A stretch of DNA of 64,000 nt from CAVQZA01 sp963718355. GTDB lineage: Bacteria > Actinomycetota > Thermoleophilia > Gaiellales > Gaiellaceae. The notes under the pieces are model-generated. The model was not told the origin of the DNA. It saw only the letters and a program-made list of their open reading frames with translations, and did not search any database. Below are positions 8,100-16,738 of the stretch, in pieces (the first letter of the stretch is position 1; every line of letters begins with the position of its first letter). A program made the translations under genes and the position numbers. The DNA lies in the NCBI GenBank assembly GCA_963718355.1, contig CAVQZA010000010.1, positions 62,001 through 126,000 of the forward strand, read 5' to 3'.

Positions 8100-8623
8100 G
8101 CGGCATCGCTCCCTGGCTCCTGGCCCGCCTTCGCCCAGATCTCGACCTCGACAGGCCCGCGCTCGGCAAGCTCGCGGCGGAGATCGGCGCCGACGAGTCG
8201 CTCTGGCGCGAGCTCGTGCACCACGACGCAGCCGAACGCCACTACCAGCAGCTCTACCGCGACCCCAACGTCGACGTCTGGCTGATCTGCTGGGCGGCGG
8301 GCCAGGGCACCGGCTACCACGATCACGACCGTTCGTCGGGCGCGGTGTACGTGTGCGAGGGCGCACTGTACGAAGACTCCTTCCAGCGCGAACCGGACGG
8401 CTGGATCCGCGAGCACTCACGCCGCCACGAGGCGGGCAGCTCGTTCGACTTCGACGCGACGTACATCCACGGCGTGCGGCACGCGGGGGAGGAGCCCGCG
8501 ACCTCGATCCACGTCTACTCGCCCGCGCTGTGGCGAATGGGCCACTACGACCCGAACGAGCAGGGCGTGATGTGCCGCGTCTCGATGACGTACGCGGACG
8601 AGCTGCTGAACGTCGAGGGCTAG
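8096..8623 (+). CDS. Cysteine-dioxygenase-like thiol dioxygenase (cupin)
   Basis: This 175-residue cupin has the three-His iron site of thiol dioxygenases: H75 and H77 in GYHDHDRSSG and H125 in TYIHGVRH. Family members add O2 to a small thiol, giving a sulfinate. The Tyr-Cys crosslink of mammalian cysteine dioxygenase is not evident, as usual in bacterial forms. It shares a GTGA overlap with the amidohydrolase, so lyase, hydrolase and dioxygenase form one unit. This suggests the substrate or an intermediate carries sulfur. Its stop shares the tetramer CTAG with the stop of the convergent IclR gene. Confidence 0.8.
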   Translation: MSGIAPWLLARLRPDLDLDRPALGKLAAEIGADESLWRELVHHDAAERHYQQLYRDPNVDVWLICWAAGQGTGYHDHDRSSGAVYVCEGALYEDSFQREPDGWIREHSRRHEAGSSFDFDATYIHGVRHAGEEPATSIHVYSPALWRMGHYDPNEQGVMCRVSMTYADELLNVEG

Positions 8624-9444
8624 AGCCCGCGGTCCCGGATCTCGGCGCCGACCGTGAAAGCCGGCAGCCAGTGGACGAGCGCCGAGAAGCGCTCGCCCGA
8701 GGAGACGAGGTCGGCGATGATCCGCTCGCGGCGGGCGGGCGACATGCGGGAGGTCGGCACCAGCATCGTGAGCGCGGCGAGCGTCGTGCCGGCATCGTTG
8801 CGAACCGGCACCGAGGCGGTGTAGAGCCCGACCGCCGTCTCCTCGTCGTTCTCCGCGAAATCGTTCTCGCGCACGCGCGCGAGGATCTCGTTGAGCTCGG
8901 CGAGGCCGTTCAGCCGGCGGCCCGTCGGAGTGACGAGGGGCCTGCCGCCGTACTCCCCGGCGACGTGCTCGGGCGGGCGCGCCGCGAGGATCACGCGTCC
9001 GCTCGCCGACGCGAACGCGGGAGAGCGGCTGCCGATGTGGGTGACCAGGCGGACGGCATGGGAGGTCTCCTCGAGCGAGACGAACACGGAGTCGTCGCCG
9101 TCGAGCGCGGCAAGGGCGACTGTTTCGTTGTGCCGGGTCAACAGTCCGGCGGCGATGCTGCGGAACGCGACCACGATCGGCAGCTTCGCGCCGCGCGAGC
9201 TGCTCGCGAGCGCCTGGATCCCGAGCGAGTAGAGACCGGCCTCGTTGCGGACGACCCACGCGCGCTGGACGAGCACCGAGCAGACGCGGTGCAGCGTGCT
9301 CTTCGCGAGCCCGAGGTCGCGCGCCAGCTCGGCCAGGGTCAGCGGGCCTCGCGCGACGAGCAGCTCCAGCACGCCGAGCGCGGCGTGGACACCGGCGGAG
9401 CTAGAGGGGCGTGTGGCTGCCGGGGGGACGACGACATCGCTCAT
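8620..9444 (-). CDS. IclR-family transcriptional regulator
   Basis: The 274-residue protein has an N-terminal winged helix (about residues 17-75; TLAELARDLGLAKSTLHRVC is the recognition region) and a C-terminal IclR effector domain (about 90-265). Such regulators usually control adjacent catabolic operons in response to a small aromatic or organic acid. It sits between the lyase/dioxygenase operon, which ends against it, and the ABC-transporter operon, which diverges from it. TACAGT lies eight bases before the ATG, suggesting a leaderless transcript. It may link the two flanking operons into one regulon. Confidence 0.88.
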   Translation of the reverse strand: MSDVVVPPAATRPSSSAGVHAALGVLELLVARGPLTLAELARDLGLAKSTLHRVCSVLVQRAWVVRNEAGLYSLGIQALASSSRGAKLPIVVAFRSIAAGLLTRHNETVALAALDGDDSVFVSLEETSHAVRLVTHIGSRSPAFASASGRVILAARPPEHVAGEYGGRPLVTPTGRRLNGLAELNEILARVRENDFAENDEETAVGLYTASVPVRNDAGTTLAALTMLVPTSRMSPARRERIIADLVSSGERFSALVHWLPAFTVGAEIRDRGL

Positions 9445-9452
9445 GAGGCCTC

Positions 9453-9473
9453 ACTGTACCTCGGTTTAGAACC
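9453..9473 (-). promoter_or_regulatory. IclR gene promoter with candidate autoregulatory operator
   Basis: On the minus strand TACAGT (9458-9453) is a good -10 box eight bases before the IclR ATG. Immediately behind it is the inverted repeat GGTT-TAG-AACC (9463-9473). A repressor bound there would block the promoter. The assignment is by position and symmetry only. Confidence 0.45.
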
Positions 9474-9499
9474 ATGATCCACATGGGGAACGAATTGTC

Positions 9500-9571
9500 T
9501 TGACCAGCCCCCTCGGCTTGTGCAATAACGGTTCGAACATGGAACGCGCGTCCATTTAAAGGAGGAGCGGG
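9500..9571 (+). promoter_or_regulatory. Candidate promoter, palindrome and ribosome binding site of the ABC operon
   Basis: TTGACC (9500-9505) is a good -35 box, with CAATAA 17 nt further on as a weak -10. The 8-bp palindrome GTTCGAAC (9531-9538) follows, with a GGAAC half-site shortly after, near where an IclR-type regulator could bind. AAAGGAGG lies just before the ATG at 9573 and fixes that start. Confidence 0.45.
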
Positions 9572-9572
9572 G

Positions 9573-11249
9573 ATGGACCGGGAGACCCGGAGACAGATCG
9601 AGCAGTTCCGCCGCGAGCAGGCGAACCCGATCGAGAACAATCTGATCGACGAGTGGCACGCGGGCATGCTGGACCGGAGCGAGCTGTTCCGGCGCGGCGC
9701 CATGTTCGGCCTCTCGGCGAGCGTGCTCGGCGGCCTCCTGGGCGCCTCACCGGCCGCCGCGGCCAGGCTCGGCCGCAGCGCGGTGAAGGCAGGCGGCACA
9801 CTCCGCGTCGCCATTCTCCAGCCGACCAAGCCTCCGGAGCCGAGCCAGGTGGCCGACGAGGGCGGCCTCGCCGTGATCAGCATCGTCGGCGAGTTCCTGA
9901 CCTTCTCCGACGCGCAGCTCAACCTCAAGCCGTGGCTCGCGACGAGCTGGAAGCCCAATGCCGCCGCGACGGTCTGGACGTTCCAGATCCGCAAGGGTGT
10001 GAAGTTCCACAACGGCCAGACCCTGACCGCGGACGACGTCGTGAAGACGTTCAAGGTGCTCACCGGCCCGAACTCCGCGGCCGCATCGGTCTACAAGGGG
10101 ATCCTGTCTCCCAGCGGTGTCGTGAAGACCGGCCCGTACACGGTGCAGTTCCACCTCGAGCAGCCGACCGGCGGCTTCCCGTATCTCGTCAGCCAGACGA
10201 CCTACCAGGCGCCGATCCTGCCGAAGAACTACACCCCGGGCACGTACGTCGCCTCGAAGATGCCGGGCACGGGCCCGTACAAGTTCAAGAGCTATGACCA
10301 GGCCCACGGCGCGCAGTTCGTTCGCAACACGGCCTACTGGGGCGGCGCGCAGCCGCTCGACGGCGTCAAGATCTCGTTCTACCAGGACACCGCGACACAG
10401 GTGCTCGCGCTGCGCGGCGGTCAGGTCGACCTCGTCCAGCAGCTCTCGGCACAGGAAGCGGGGCCGTTCCGGAACAACTCGAAGTACCAGACCTGGGACG
10501 CGAAGACCTCGAACCACCGCGAGTTCGGTCTCAGGACGGACATCCCGCCGTTCAACGACGCCCGCGTGCGCCGGGCGGTCGCGCTCACGCTCAACCGGCC
10601 GCAGATCATCAAGACGCTGTTCAACGGCCATGCGACCGTCGGCAACGACTCGCCCTTCTGGACGGGCTTCCCGTCGCACGACCCGTCGGTGCACCAGCGG
10701 ACGCAGAACATCCCGCTCGCGAAAGCGCTGCTCGCCGCGGCCGGCAAGTCGGGCCTGAAGTTCACGATCACGACCTACCGGACGCAGGAGATCCCGGACT
10801 ACGCGCAGATCATCCAGTCGTCCGCCGCGCAGGCCGGGATGAACGTGAGCCTCGAGTTTCTCTCGTCCGGCGACTACTACGGTGCGCCGGCCGGCACCGA
10901 CTACAACACGAACACGCCGTGGCTGAACCGGCCGGCGGTGATCACCGACTACGGGTCTCGTGCGATCCCGAACGTGTTCCTCAATGCGCCGCTCGAGACG
11001 GGCGGCGCCTGGAACCAGGCGCACTACGCCAACCCGAAGTACGACGCGGCGGCGAAGGCGTTCGTCGCGGCGCCCGACCTCCCGACGCAGCGGAAGTACG
11101 CGAAGCAGATCGAGGGGATCCTGCTCTCGGACACTCCGATCGTGTTCGCCTACTTCTACAACTACGTCGCCGCAGGCACCTCGAAGGTGAAGGGCTACCA
11201 GCCCGAAGGCCTCGGAGCGATCGAGCTCCGCGGTGTCTCGCTGGGCTAG
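9573..11249 (+). CDS. ABC transporter substrate-binding protein, peptide/nickel family (SBP_bac_5)
   Basis: The 558-residue protein belongs to family-5 solute-binding proteins (dipeptide, oligopeptide, nickel, or betaine and sugar-derivative ligands). About 38 hydrophilic residues precede a twin-arginine-like export signal (R40-R41, then GAMFGLSASVLGGLLGA). The mature domain begins GGTLRVAIL and carries the family motif W-x-F-x-I-R-K-G-V-K-F-H-N-G near residue 143. A strong ribosome binding site supports the long N-terminus. It is the first gene of the importer operon and is separated from the permease by a very stable hairpin. Confidence 0.88.
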   Translation: MDRETRRQIEQFRREQANPIENNLIDEWHAGMLDRSELFRRGAMFGLSASVLGGLLGASPAAAARLGRSAVKAGGTLRVAILQPTKPPEPSQVADEGGLAVISIVGEFLTFSDAQLNLKPWLATSWKPNAAATVWTFQIRKGVKFHNGQTLTADDVVKTFKVLTGPNSAAASVYKGILSPSGVVKTGPYTVQFHLEQPTGGFPYLVSQTTYQAPILPKNYTPGTYVASKMPGTGPYKFKSYDQAHGAQFVRNTAYWGGAQPLDGVKISFYQDTATQVLALRGGQVDLVQQLSAQEAGPFRNNSKYQTWDAKTSNHREFGLRTDIPPFNDARVRRAVALTLNRPQIIKTLFNGHATVGNDSPFWTGFPSHDPSVHQRTQNIPLAKALLAAAGKSGLKFTITTYRTQEIPDYAQIIQSSAAQAGMNVSLEFLSSGDYYGAPAGTDYNTNTPWLNRPAVITDYGSRAIPNVFLNAPLETGGAWNQAHYANPKYDAAAKAFVAAPDLPTQRKYAKQIEGILLSDTPIVFAYFYNYVAAGTSKVKGYQPEGLGAIELRGVSLG

Positions 11250-11257
11250 CGGGCCTA

Positions 11258-11300
11258 GGATTGCGGCCGGTGCCCCCGACGGGCGCCGGCCGCGCAATCC
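11258..11300 (+). promoter_or_regulatory. Stable intercistronic hairpin ending at the permease start codon
   Basis: GGATTGCGGCCGG (11258-11270) pairs with CCGGCCGCGCAATCC (11286-11300), leaving one GC bulge. The loop can pair further through GCCC and GGGC. The 3' arm ends exactly one base before the permease ATG. Such a structure can protect the upstream binding-protein message and lower permease translation, matching the usual stoichiometry. The pairing is direct; the effect is inferred. Confidence 0.65.
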
Positions 11301-12254
11301 ATGACCCGCTACATCGTCAAGCGCCTCGGCCTCGCGCTCATCACGCTGGTGCTGCTGAGCATGGTGGTCTTCGCGACCGCGCAGCTGCTCCCGGGTGACA
11401 TCGGCCGCAACATCCTCGGGCCGTTCGCCCCGCAGAGCGCCGTCGACGCCATGGACAAGCAACTCGGCGCGAACCGGCCCGCGGTCGTCCAGTACTGGGA
11501 CTGGATCTCCGGCGTGCTGCACGGCGACCTCGGCAAGTCGCTCGCCTTCCAGACGTCGGTGCGCCCGCTCCTGTTCAGCGCGCTCGGCAACTCGCTGAAG
11601 CTCGCGCTCGTCGCGTTCCTGATCGTGATCCCGCTTGGGATCCTCGGCGGGATCGCCGCGGGGCTCCGCGCGGGCAAGGCGCTCGACCGCGCGGTGACCG
11701 TGGGCGGTCTCTCGCTCACCGTGCTGCCGGAGTTCGTGACCGGGATCGTCCTGATCATCGTGGTCGGGATCTGGCTGCGCTGGTTGCCGATCACGGCGCA
11801 GGCGCCCGACGGCGCCGGTGTCTTCACGCAGGCGAAGTACCTGCTGTTACCCGCGATCTGCCTCGCGCTCGTGCTCTTCGGCTACATCGCGCGGATCACG
11901 CGCGCCGGGGTCGTCGAAGCCCTGGACTCCGACTACACGCGGACGGCGTACCTCAAGGGCCTTTCGACGACGGTCGTCATACGGCGCCATGTCCTGCGGA
12001 ACGCGCTGCTGCCGACGATCGCCGTCGTCGCGACGCAGATCGGCTACCTCGTCGGCGGGCTCGTCGTCGTCGAGACGCTCTTCAACTACCAGGGGATCGG
12101 GCTGCTGATCTTCAATGCGGCCAAGACGAAGGACTATCCGATGCTCTCGGCCGGGGTGCTCGTGATCGGGATCATCTACCTGCTCGTGACGCTCGCCGCG
12201 GACATTCTCATCGCCGCGCTGAACCCGCGGATCCGTCTGGCCGGTGCCGAATGA
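11301..12254 (+). CDS. ABC transporter permease, DppB/OppB type
   Basis: The 317-residue inner-membrane protein has about six helices and the permease hallmark VEALDSDYTRTAYLKGLS (the EAA loop that docks the ATPase) near residue 208. LPEFVTGIVLI and the final ALNPRIR are typical of DppB-like subunits. It forms the channel with the DppC-like subunit encoded next, whose start overlaps by 4 bp. No separate ribosome binding site is visible because the intercistronic hairpin occupies that position. Confidence 0.9.
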   Translation: MTRYIVKRLGLALITLVLLSMVVFATAQLLPGDIGRNILGPFAPQSAVDAMDKQLGANRPAVVQYWDWISGVLHGDLGKSLAFQTSVRPLLFSALGNSLKLALVAFLIVIPLGILGGIAAGLRAGKALDRAVTVGGLSLTVLPEFVTGIVLIIVVGIWLRWLPITAQAPDGAGVFTQAKYLLLPAICLALVLFGYIARITRAGVVEALDSDYTRTAYLKGLSTTVVIRRHVLRNALLPTIAVVATQIGYLVGGLVVVETLFNYQGIGLLIFNAAKTKDYPMLSAGVLVIGIIYLLVTLAADILIAALNPRIRLAGAE

Positions 12255-13114
12255 GCGTCGTCGCGGCGGCGGGGAGCGAGGCGCGGGCGGCGCGCGGCGA
12301 GCGGCTGCATCTGCTGCGGCGCAGCCCGAGCGTGCTGATCGGCGCGGGCATCCTCCTCTTCTGGATCGCCTGCGCGATTCTCGGCAACCACATCACGCCC
12401 TACGACCCGATCTACCACCAGTCGCCAGACGTGTTCGCGCATCCGTCGACCGCGCACTGGTTCGGGACGGATCGTCTCGGCCGCGACGTCTTCTCGCGCG
12501 TGCTCGCGGGCTCGCGCGACATCCTGCTCGTGGCACCGGCGGCGACGCTGCTCGGCACCGTGCTCGGCACCGCACTCGGGCTGATCACCGGCTACATGCG
12601 CGGGATCGTCGACGACGTCGTCAGCAGGCTGATCGACGCGGTGCTCGCGCTGCCGCTGATCATCATCGCGGTGACGGCGATCGCGGCGCTCGGCACGCGC
12701 TCGGCCTGGGCGGTGGCTGTGGTGATCGGCCTCGTCTTCACGCCGATCATCGCCCGGACCGTGCGCGCGGCCGTGCTCTCGGAGCGCGAGCAGGACTACA
12801 TCCAGGCGGCGCAGCTCCGCGGTGAGCACGCGCCGTTCATCATGTTCAGGGAGGTACTCCCGAACGTGATGCCGGTCGTGCTCGTCGAGGCGACCGTTCG
12901 GCTCGGCTATGCGATCTTCGCCGTCGCCTCGCTCACGTTCATCGGCTTCGGGATCCAGGTGCCCTCGCCGGACTGGGCCGTGCAGATCGTCGACAACTAC
13001 ACCTACGTCGACCCGAACTGGTGGACGGTGCTCTTCCCGGCGGCGGCGATCGCCTCGCTCGTCGTCGCGGTGAACCTCGTCTCCGACGGCATCCAGCAGG
13101 CGTACGAGCGATGA
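12251..13114 (+). CDS. ABC transporter permease, DppC/OppC type
   Basis: This 287-residue membrane protein has the DppC features: a short cytoplasmic N-terminus, a first helix, a periplasmic-type loop with HWFGTDRLGRDVFSRVL near residue 72, then five helices with the EAA-like loop EQDYIQAAQLRG near 180. It partners the DppB-type subunit. Its start overlaps the upstream stop (ATGA) and its own stop overlaps the ATPase start, indicating translational coupling through the importer genes. Confidence 0.9.
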   Translation: MSVVAAAGSEARAARGERLHLLRRSPSVLIGAGILLFWIACAILGNHITPYDPIYHQSPDVFAHPSTAHWFGTDRLGRDVFSRVLAGSRDILLVAPAATLLGTVLGTALGLITGYMRGIVDDVVSRLIDAVLALPLIIIAVTAIAALGTRSAWAVAVVIGLVFTPIIARTVRAAVLSEREQDYIQAAQLRGEHAPFIMFREVLPNVMPVVLVEATVRLGYAIFAVASLTFIGFGIQVPSPDWAVQIVDNYTYVDPNWWTVLFPAAAIASLVVAVNLVSDGIQQAYER

Positions 13115-15105
13115 GCGCCGCGCTCGAGTTCGAGTCCCTCGACGTCGCCTACACAGTGCGCGGCAAGGATCGCCGGGTGCTGCGCGGGCTCTCGTTCCAC
13201 ATCGAGCCGGGCAAGACGTTCGGGCTCGTCGGCGAGTCCGGCTGCGGCAAGTCGACGGCCGCGCTCGCCGCCGTGAACTACCTGCCGCGCAACGGGAAGA
13301 TCACCTCGGGCGCGGTCAAGGTGGCCGGAACGGACGTGCTCTCGTTGAGCTGGCGCGAGCTGCGGAAGCTGCGTGCCGACAGCGTCGCGATGGTCTACCA
13401 GAACCCCGGCGCGGCGCTGAACCCGTCGATCAAGATCGGCTCGCAGGTCGCAGAGGCCTTCACGGTGCGCGGCGTCGCGCACGGTGAGGCGACCGAACGC
13501 GCCCGCGCGGCGCTGGCCCGGGTCCAGATCGCGGATCCCGGCTCGGTGATGGGCCGCTACGCGTTCCAGCTCTCGGGCGGGATGCAGCAGCGCGTGGTGA
13601 TCGCGATGGCGCTCGCGAAGGACCCGTCGCTGCTGATCCTCGACGAGCCGACGACAGGGCTGGATGCGACGGTCGAGGCCGAGGTGCTCGACCTCGTCGC
13701 GCAGCTCCAGGCCGAGCTGCATACCTCGGTGCTCTTCATCAGCCACAACCTCGGCGTGATCGCCAAGATGTGCGACCGCGTCGGCGTCCTCTACGCGGGC
13801 CGGCTCGTCGAGGAGGGCCCGGTCGAGACGGTGTTGCAGGATCCGCTGCACCCGTACACCGTCGGCCTCCTGCGCTGCATCCCTCGCGGCGGGGTGCGGA
13901 AGGATCTTGCTCGGCTGGACACGATTCCCGGCTTCCTGCCGAGCCTCGGCGCCGAGCTTCCGGGCTGCGTGTTCGTCGACCGGTGCGCGCTCGCCGACGA
14001 TCGCTGTCGCGCGGAGGAGCCGCCGGTGACGGAGGTCGGCGCCGATCACGCGACTCGCTGCTGGCACCATGATCGAGCCGCGGAGCTGCCGCGCGTCGAG
14101 GCCGCCGAGATCTCGCTCGCGCCGGTCGATCGCTCCGCGGCGCCCGTCGTGCGCTTCGACGAGCTCGGCAAGGTCTTCAAGCAGCACGGCCACGACGTGC
14201 ATGCGCTCACGGGAGTCACGGGCGAGATCTGGCCGGGCGAGACGCTCGGGCTCGTCGGTGAGTCGGGCAGCGGCAAGACGACGCTCGCGCGGGCGCTGCT
14301 CGGGATCGTCGAGCCGTCGAGCGGCGCGGTCGAGCTGGACGGAACTGCGCTGGCGCCGCGCTTCCAGAAGCGCTCGGCCGACGAGCTGCGCGCGCTCCAG
14401 ATCGTGTTCCAGAATCCCGACTCGGCCCTGAACCGCCGCCATTCGGTGCGGCGGATCCTCCTCCGCTCGCTGCGCAAGCTCGCCGGGCTCACGGGCGCAG
14501 CCGCCGAGACGAGGATGCTCGAGCTCACCGAGAGCGTGCGGCTCTCGGAGCGGACGCTCACCCAGAAGCCGTCGCAGCTCTCCGGCGGCCTGAAGCAGCG
14601 CGTGGCGATCGCGCGCGCCTTCGCCGGCAAGCCACGCCTCGTCGTCTGCGACGAGCCGACCTCCGCGCTCGACGTCTCGGTGCAGGCGGCGATCCTCAAC
14701 CTGCTCGTCGAGCTCCAGGCCGACGGGGGCGTCTCGTTCCTCTTCATCTCGCACGACCTCGGTGTGGTGCGCTACATCTCCGATCGCATCGCCGTGCTCT
14801 ATCTCGGGCGCCTGCTCGAGCTCGGGCCGGCGGAGGTCGTGTTCAGCGGGCCGCATCATCCGTACACCGAGGCGCTCCTTTCGGCCGTGCCCACGGTGGA
14901 CGGCGGCGGGCGCGAGCGGATCAAGCTCGAGGGCGACATCCCGAGCGCGGCCGAGCCGCCGTCCGGCTGCGTCTTCCACACGCGCTGCCCGAGGAAGATC
15001 GGGCCGATCTGCGAGGAGACCGAGCCGCCGCTGATCGACGTCGAGGCCGGCCACCTGATGCGCTGCCATATCCCGATCGGCGAGCTCGCGGTGATGCAGT
15101 CATGA
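13111..15105 (+). CDS. ABC transporter ATPase, fused DppD-DppF
   Basis: At 664 residues this is two ATPases in one chain. The first has Walker A GESGCGKST (about 41-49), signature LSGGMQQ (about 154) and Walker B LLILDEPTTGLD. The second has GESGSGKTT (about 384-392), LSGGLKQ (about 490) and LVVCDEPTSALD. Each half ends with the Cys-containing oligopeptide-transporter tail (GCVFVDRC and GCVFHTRC). It powers the importer encoded upstream. Fusion of DppD and DppF occurs in several lineages. The ATG at 13111 overlaps the DppC stop. Confidence 0.92.
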   Translation: MSAALEFESLDVAYTVRGKDRRVLRGLSFHIEPGKTFGLVGESGCGKSTAALAAVNYLPRNGKITSGAVKVAGTDVLSLSWRELRKLRADSVAMVYQNPGAALNPSIKIGSQVAEAFTVRGVAHGEATERARAALARVQIADPGSVMGRYAFQLSGGMQQRVVIAMALAKDPSLLILDEPTTGLDATVEAEVLDLVAQLQAELHTSVLFISHNLGVIAKMCDRVGVLYAGRLVEEGPVETVLQDPLHPYTVGLLRCIPRGGVRKDLARLDTIPGFLPSLGAELPGCVFVDRCALADDRCRAEEPPVTEVGADHATRCWHHDRAAELPRVEAAEISLAPVDRSAAPVVRFDELGKVFKQHGHDVHALTGVTGEIWPGETLGLVGESGSGKTTLARALLGIVEPSSGAVELDGTALAPRFQKRSADELRALQIVFQNPDSALNRRHSVRRILLRSLRKLAGLTGAAAETRMLELTESVRLSERTLTQKPSQLSGGLKQRVAIARAFAGKPRLVVCDEPTSALDVSVQAAILNLLVELQADGGVSFLFISHDLGVVRYISDRIAVLYLGRLLELGPAEVVFSGPHHPYTEALLSAVPTVDGGGRERIKLEGDIPSAAEPPSGCVFHTRCPRKIGPICEETEPPLIDVEAGHLMRCHIPIGELAVMQS

Positions 15106-16220
15106 AGATCCGCGCCGCAGTGCTCGAGGCCACCGGTGGGCCACTGACGATCTGCGAGCTCGACCTCGCGCCGCCAGGCCCCGGCGAGGTGCTCGTACGG
15201 CTCGGCGCGAGCGGCATCTGCCACTCCGACTTCAACGCGATCGACGGCACCGCCGAGACGCGCTGTCCCTCGGTGCTCGGGCACGAGGGCGCGGGCGTCG
15301 TCGAGGCGGTCGGCGCGGGCGTGAGCCGGGTCGCGGTCGGCGATCACGTGGCGCTGTCCTGGGCGCCGTCGTGCGGCGAGTGCGAGGAGTGCCGCCGCGC
15401 ATTGCCACAGCTCTGCTCGACGGCGTGGCCCGCGATGGGCACCGGCGGCCTGATGGACGGGACGACGCGCCTCTCGCGCGACGGTGAGCCGATCTACCAC
15501 TACTCGTTCCTCTCGACCTTCGCTGAGGCCTGCGTCGTACCGGAGCGCTCGTGCGTGCCGATCCCGCGCGCGGTGCCGTTCGAGATCGCCGGGCTCGTCG
15601 GCTGCGCGGTGACGACGGGCGTCGGCGCGGTCTGGCGGACGGCGGGCGTGAGGCCGGGCGATCGCGTCGCGGTGATCGGCTGCGGCGGGGTCGGGCTCGC
15701 GGCGGTGATGGCCGCGGTCGACGCGGGCGCCGAGCCGGTCGTCGCGGTCGACGCGATGCCCGGGAAGCTCGACGTTGCGAAGGAGTTCGGCGCGACCGGC
15801 GGCGTGCTCTGGGCCGGCAGCCCCGAGGCGACCGCCGAAGCGGTGCGCGAGGCCTCAAGCGGCGGCGTCGACTACGCGATCGAGGCGACCGGCCGGCCCG
15901 AGGCGATGCTCGCCGCGTTCCTCTCGACTCGCCCGCGCGGCGCCGCCGTCCTCATCGGGATCCCGCGCGAGGACGCCGTGCTGCCGTTGCCCGCGATCAC
16001 GATTCCGCGCATGGAGCGGCGGGTCCTCGGCTCGATCTACGGCTCCTCGTGGCCCGAGCGCGACTTCCCGGCGACCCTCGAGCTCTACCTCGCCGGCCGG
16101 CTTCCGCTCGACCGGCTCGTCTCGCACCGGCTCCCGCTCGACGAGGTCGAGCGCGGCTTCGAGCTGATGCGATCGGGCGAAGCGCTGCGCGTCGTCCTCG
16201 ACCTGGAAGGAGCGGCATGA
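15102..16220 (+). CDS. Zinc-dependent alcohol dehydrogenase (class III-like), first copy
   Basis: This 372-residue medium-chain dehydrogenase has catalytic-zinc ligands C40 (GICHSD) and H61-E62 (GHEGAG). Structural-zinc cysteines lie in CGECEECRRALPQLC, and the Rossmann motif is GCGGVGLAAV near 190. The sequence resembles class III alcohol dehydrogenases, which oxidise thiol-bound formaldehyde or small alcohols with NAD. It overlaps both the ATPase gene and the Fae gene by 4 bp. A paralogue lies at 17832. Next to Fae, a role in formaldehyde or aldehyde handling is likely, but the thiol cofactor is unknown. Confidence 0.82.
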   Translation: MKIRAAVLEATGGPLTICELDLAPPGPGEVLVRLGASGICHSDFNAIDGTAETRCPSVLGHEGAGVVEAVGAGVSRVAVGDHVALSWAPSCGECEECRRALPQLCSTAWPAMGTGGLMDGTTRLSRDGEPIYHYSFLSTFAEACVVPERSCVPIPRAVPFEIAGLVGCAVTTGVGAVWRTAGVRPGDRVAVIGCGGVGLAAVMAAVDAGAEPVVAVDAMPGKLDVAKEFGATGGVLWAGSPEATAEAVREASSGGVDYAIEATGRPEAMLAAFLSTRPRGAAVLIGIPREDAVLPLPAITIPRMERRVLGSIYGSSWPERDFPATLELYLAGRLPLDRLVSHRLPLDEVERGFELMRSGEALRVVLDLEGAA

Positions 16221-16738
16221 ACAACCTGGATGGACGGATCGGCGAGGGCTGGGGCGGGGTCAAGCCGAACGGCAGCCACGTCAACGTCGTGCTCGCGACG
16301 CGCGGCAGCCCCACGGCGGCGGCTGCGCTCACGATGCTCGCGAACCCGTCGCCAGGCCATACGCCGGTGCTCGTGTGCGTCGGCCCGGAGGAAGCCGACT
16401 ACGAGCCGGTCTGGCCGCCGACGCTGATGATGAACAAGGCGACCGCGCTCGAGGACTCGCACCAGACGATGACCTGGGGCGCCGCCCAGCTCGGGATCGG
16501 GCAGGGCGTGCTCGACGCAGTCGCCGACGGGCTGATCGAGGCGAGCGGCGACCTGCTCGTGCTCGTCGCGGTGTGGGTCGACCCGGCCGCCTCCGACGAG
16601 ACGGCGGTTCGCCTGGCGAATCGCGAGGCCGTGCGCAAGGCGATCGGCACCTGCGTGAACGGCCGCGACCCCGAGGCGGCGGCCCGGATCGTCGCCGCGC
16701 GCGACATCCTCACGAACCCGTTCTACGGTGGCGACTGA
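16217..16738 (+). CDS. Formaldehyde-activating enzyme family protein (Fae)
   Basis: The 173-residue protein aligns along its length with Fae of methylotrophs. It has an IGEGWGG opening, the conserved active-site His in GSHVNVV (H21), the R-G-S-P turn, LMMNKATALEDSHQTM near 75-90 and the V-N-G/N-P-F end. Fae condenses formaldehyde with tetrahydromethanopterin; several homologues outside methylotrophs have unknown carriers. It is cotranscribed with a class III-like dehydrogenase, an enolase-superfamily enzyme and an importer. This suggests formaldehyde is released during catabolism of the imported compound. No tetrahydromethanopterin gene is in the window. Confidence 0.78.
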   Translation: MNNLDGRIGEGWGGVKPNGSHVNVVLATRGSPTAAAALTMLANPSPGHTPVLVCVGPEEADYEPVWPPTLMMNKATALEDSHQTMTWGAAQLGIGQGVLDAVADGLIEASGDLLVLVAVWVDPAASDETAVRLANREAVRKAIGTCVNGRDPEAAARIVAARDILTNPFYGGD

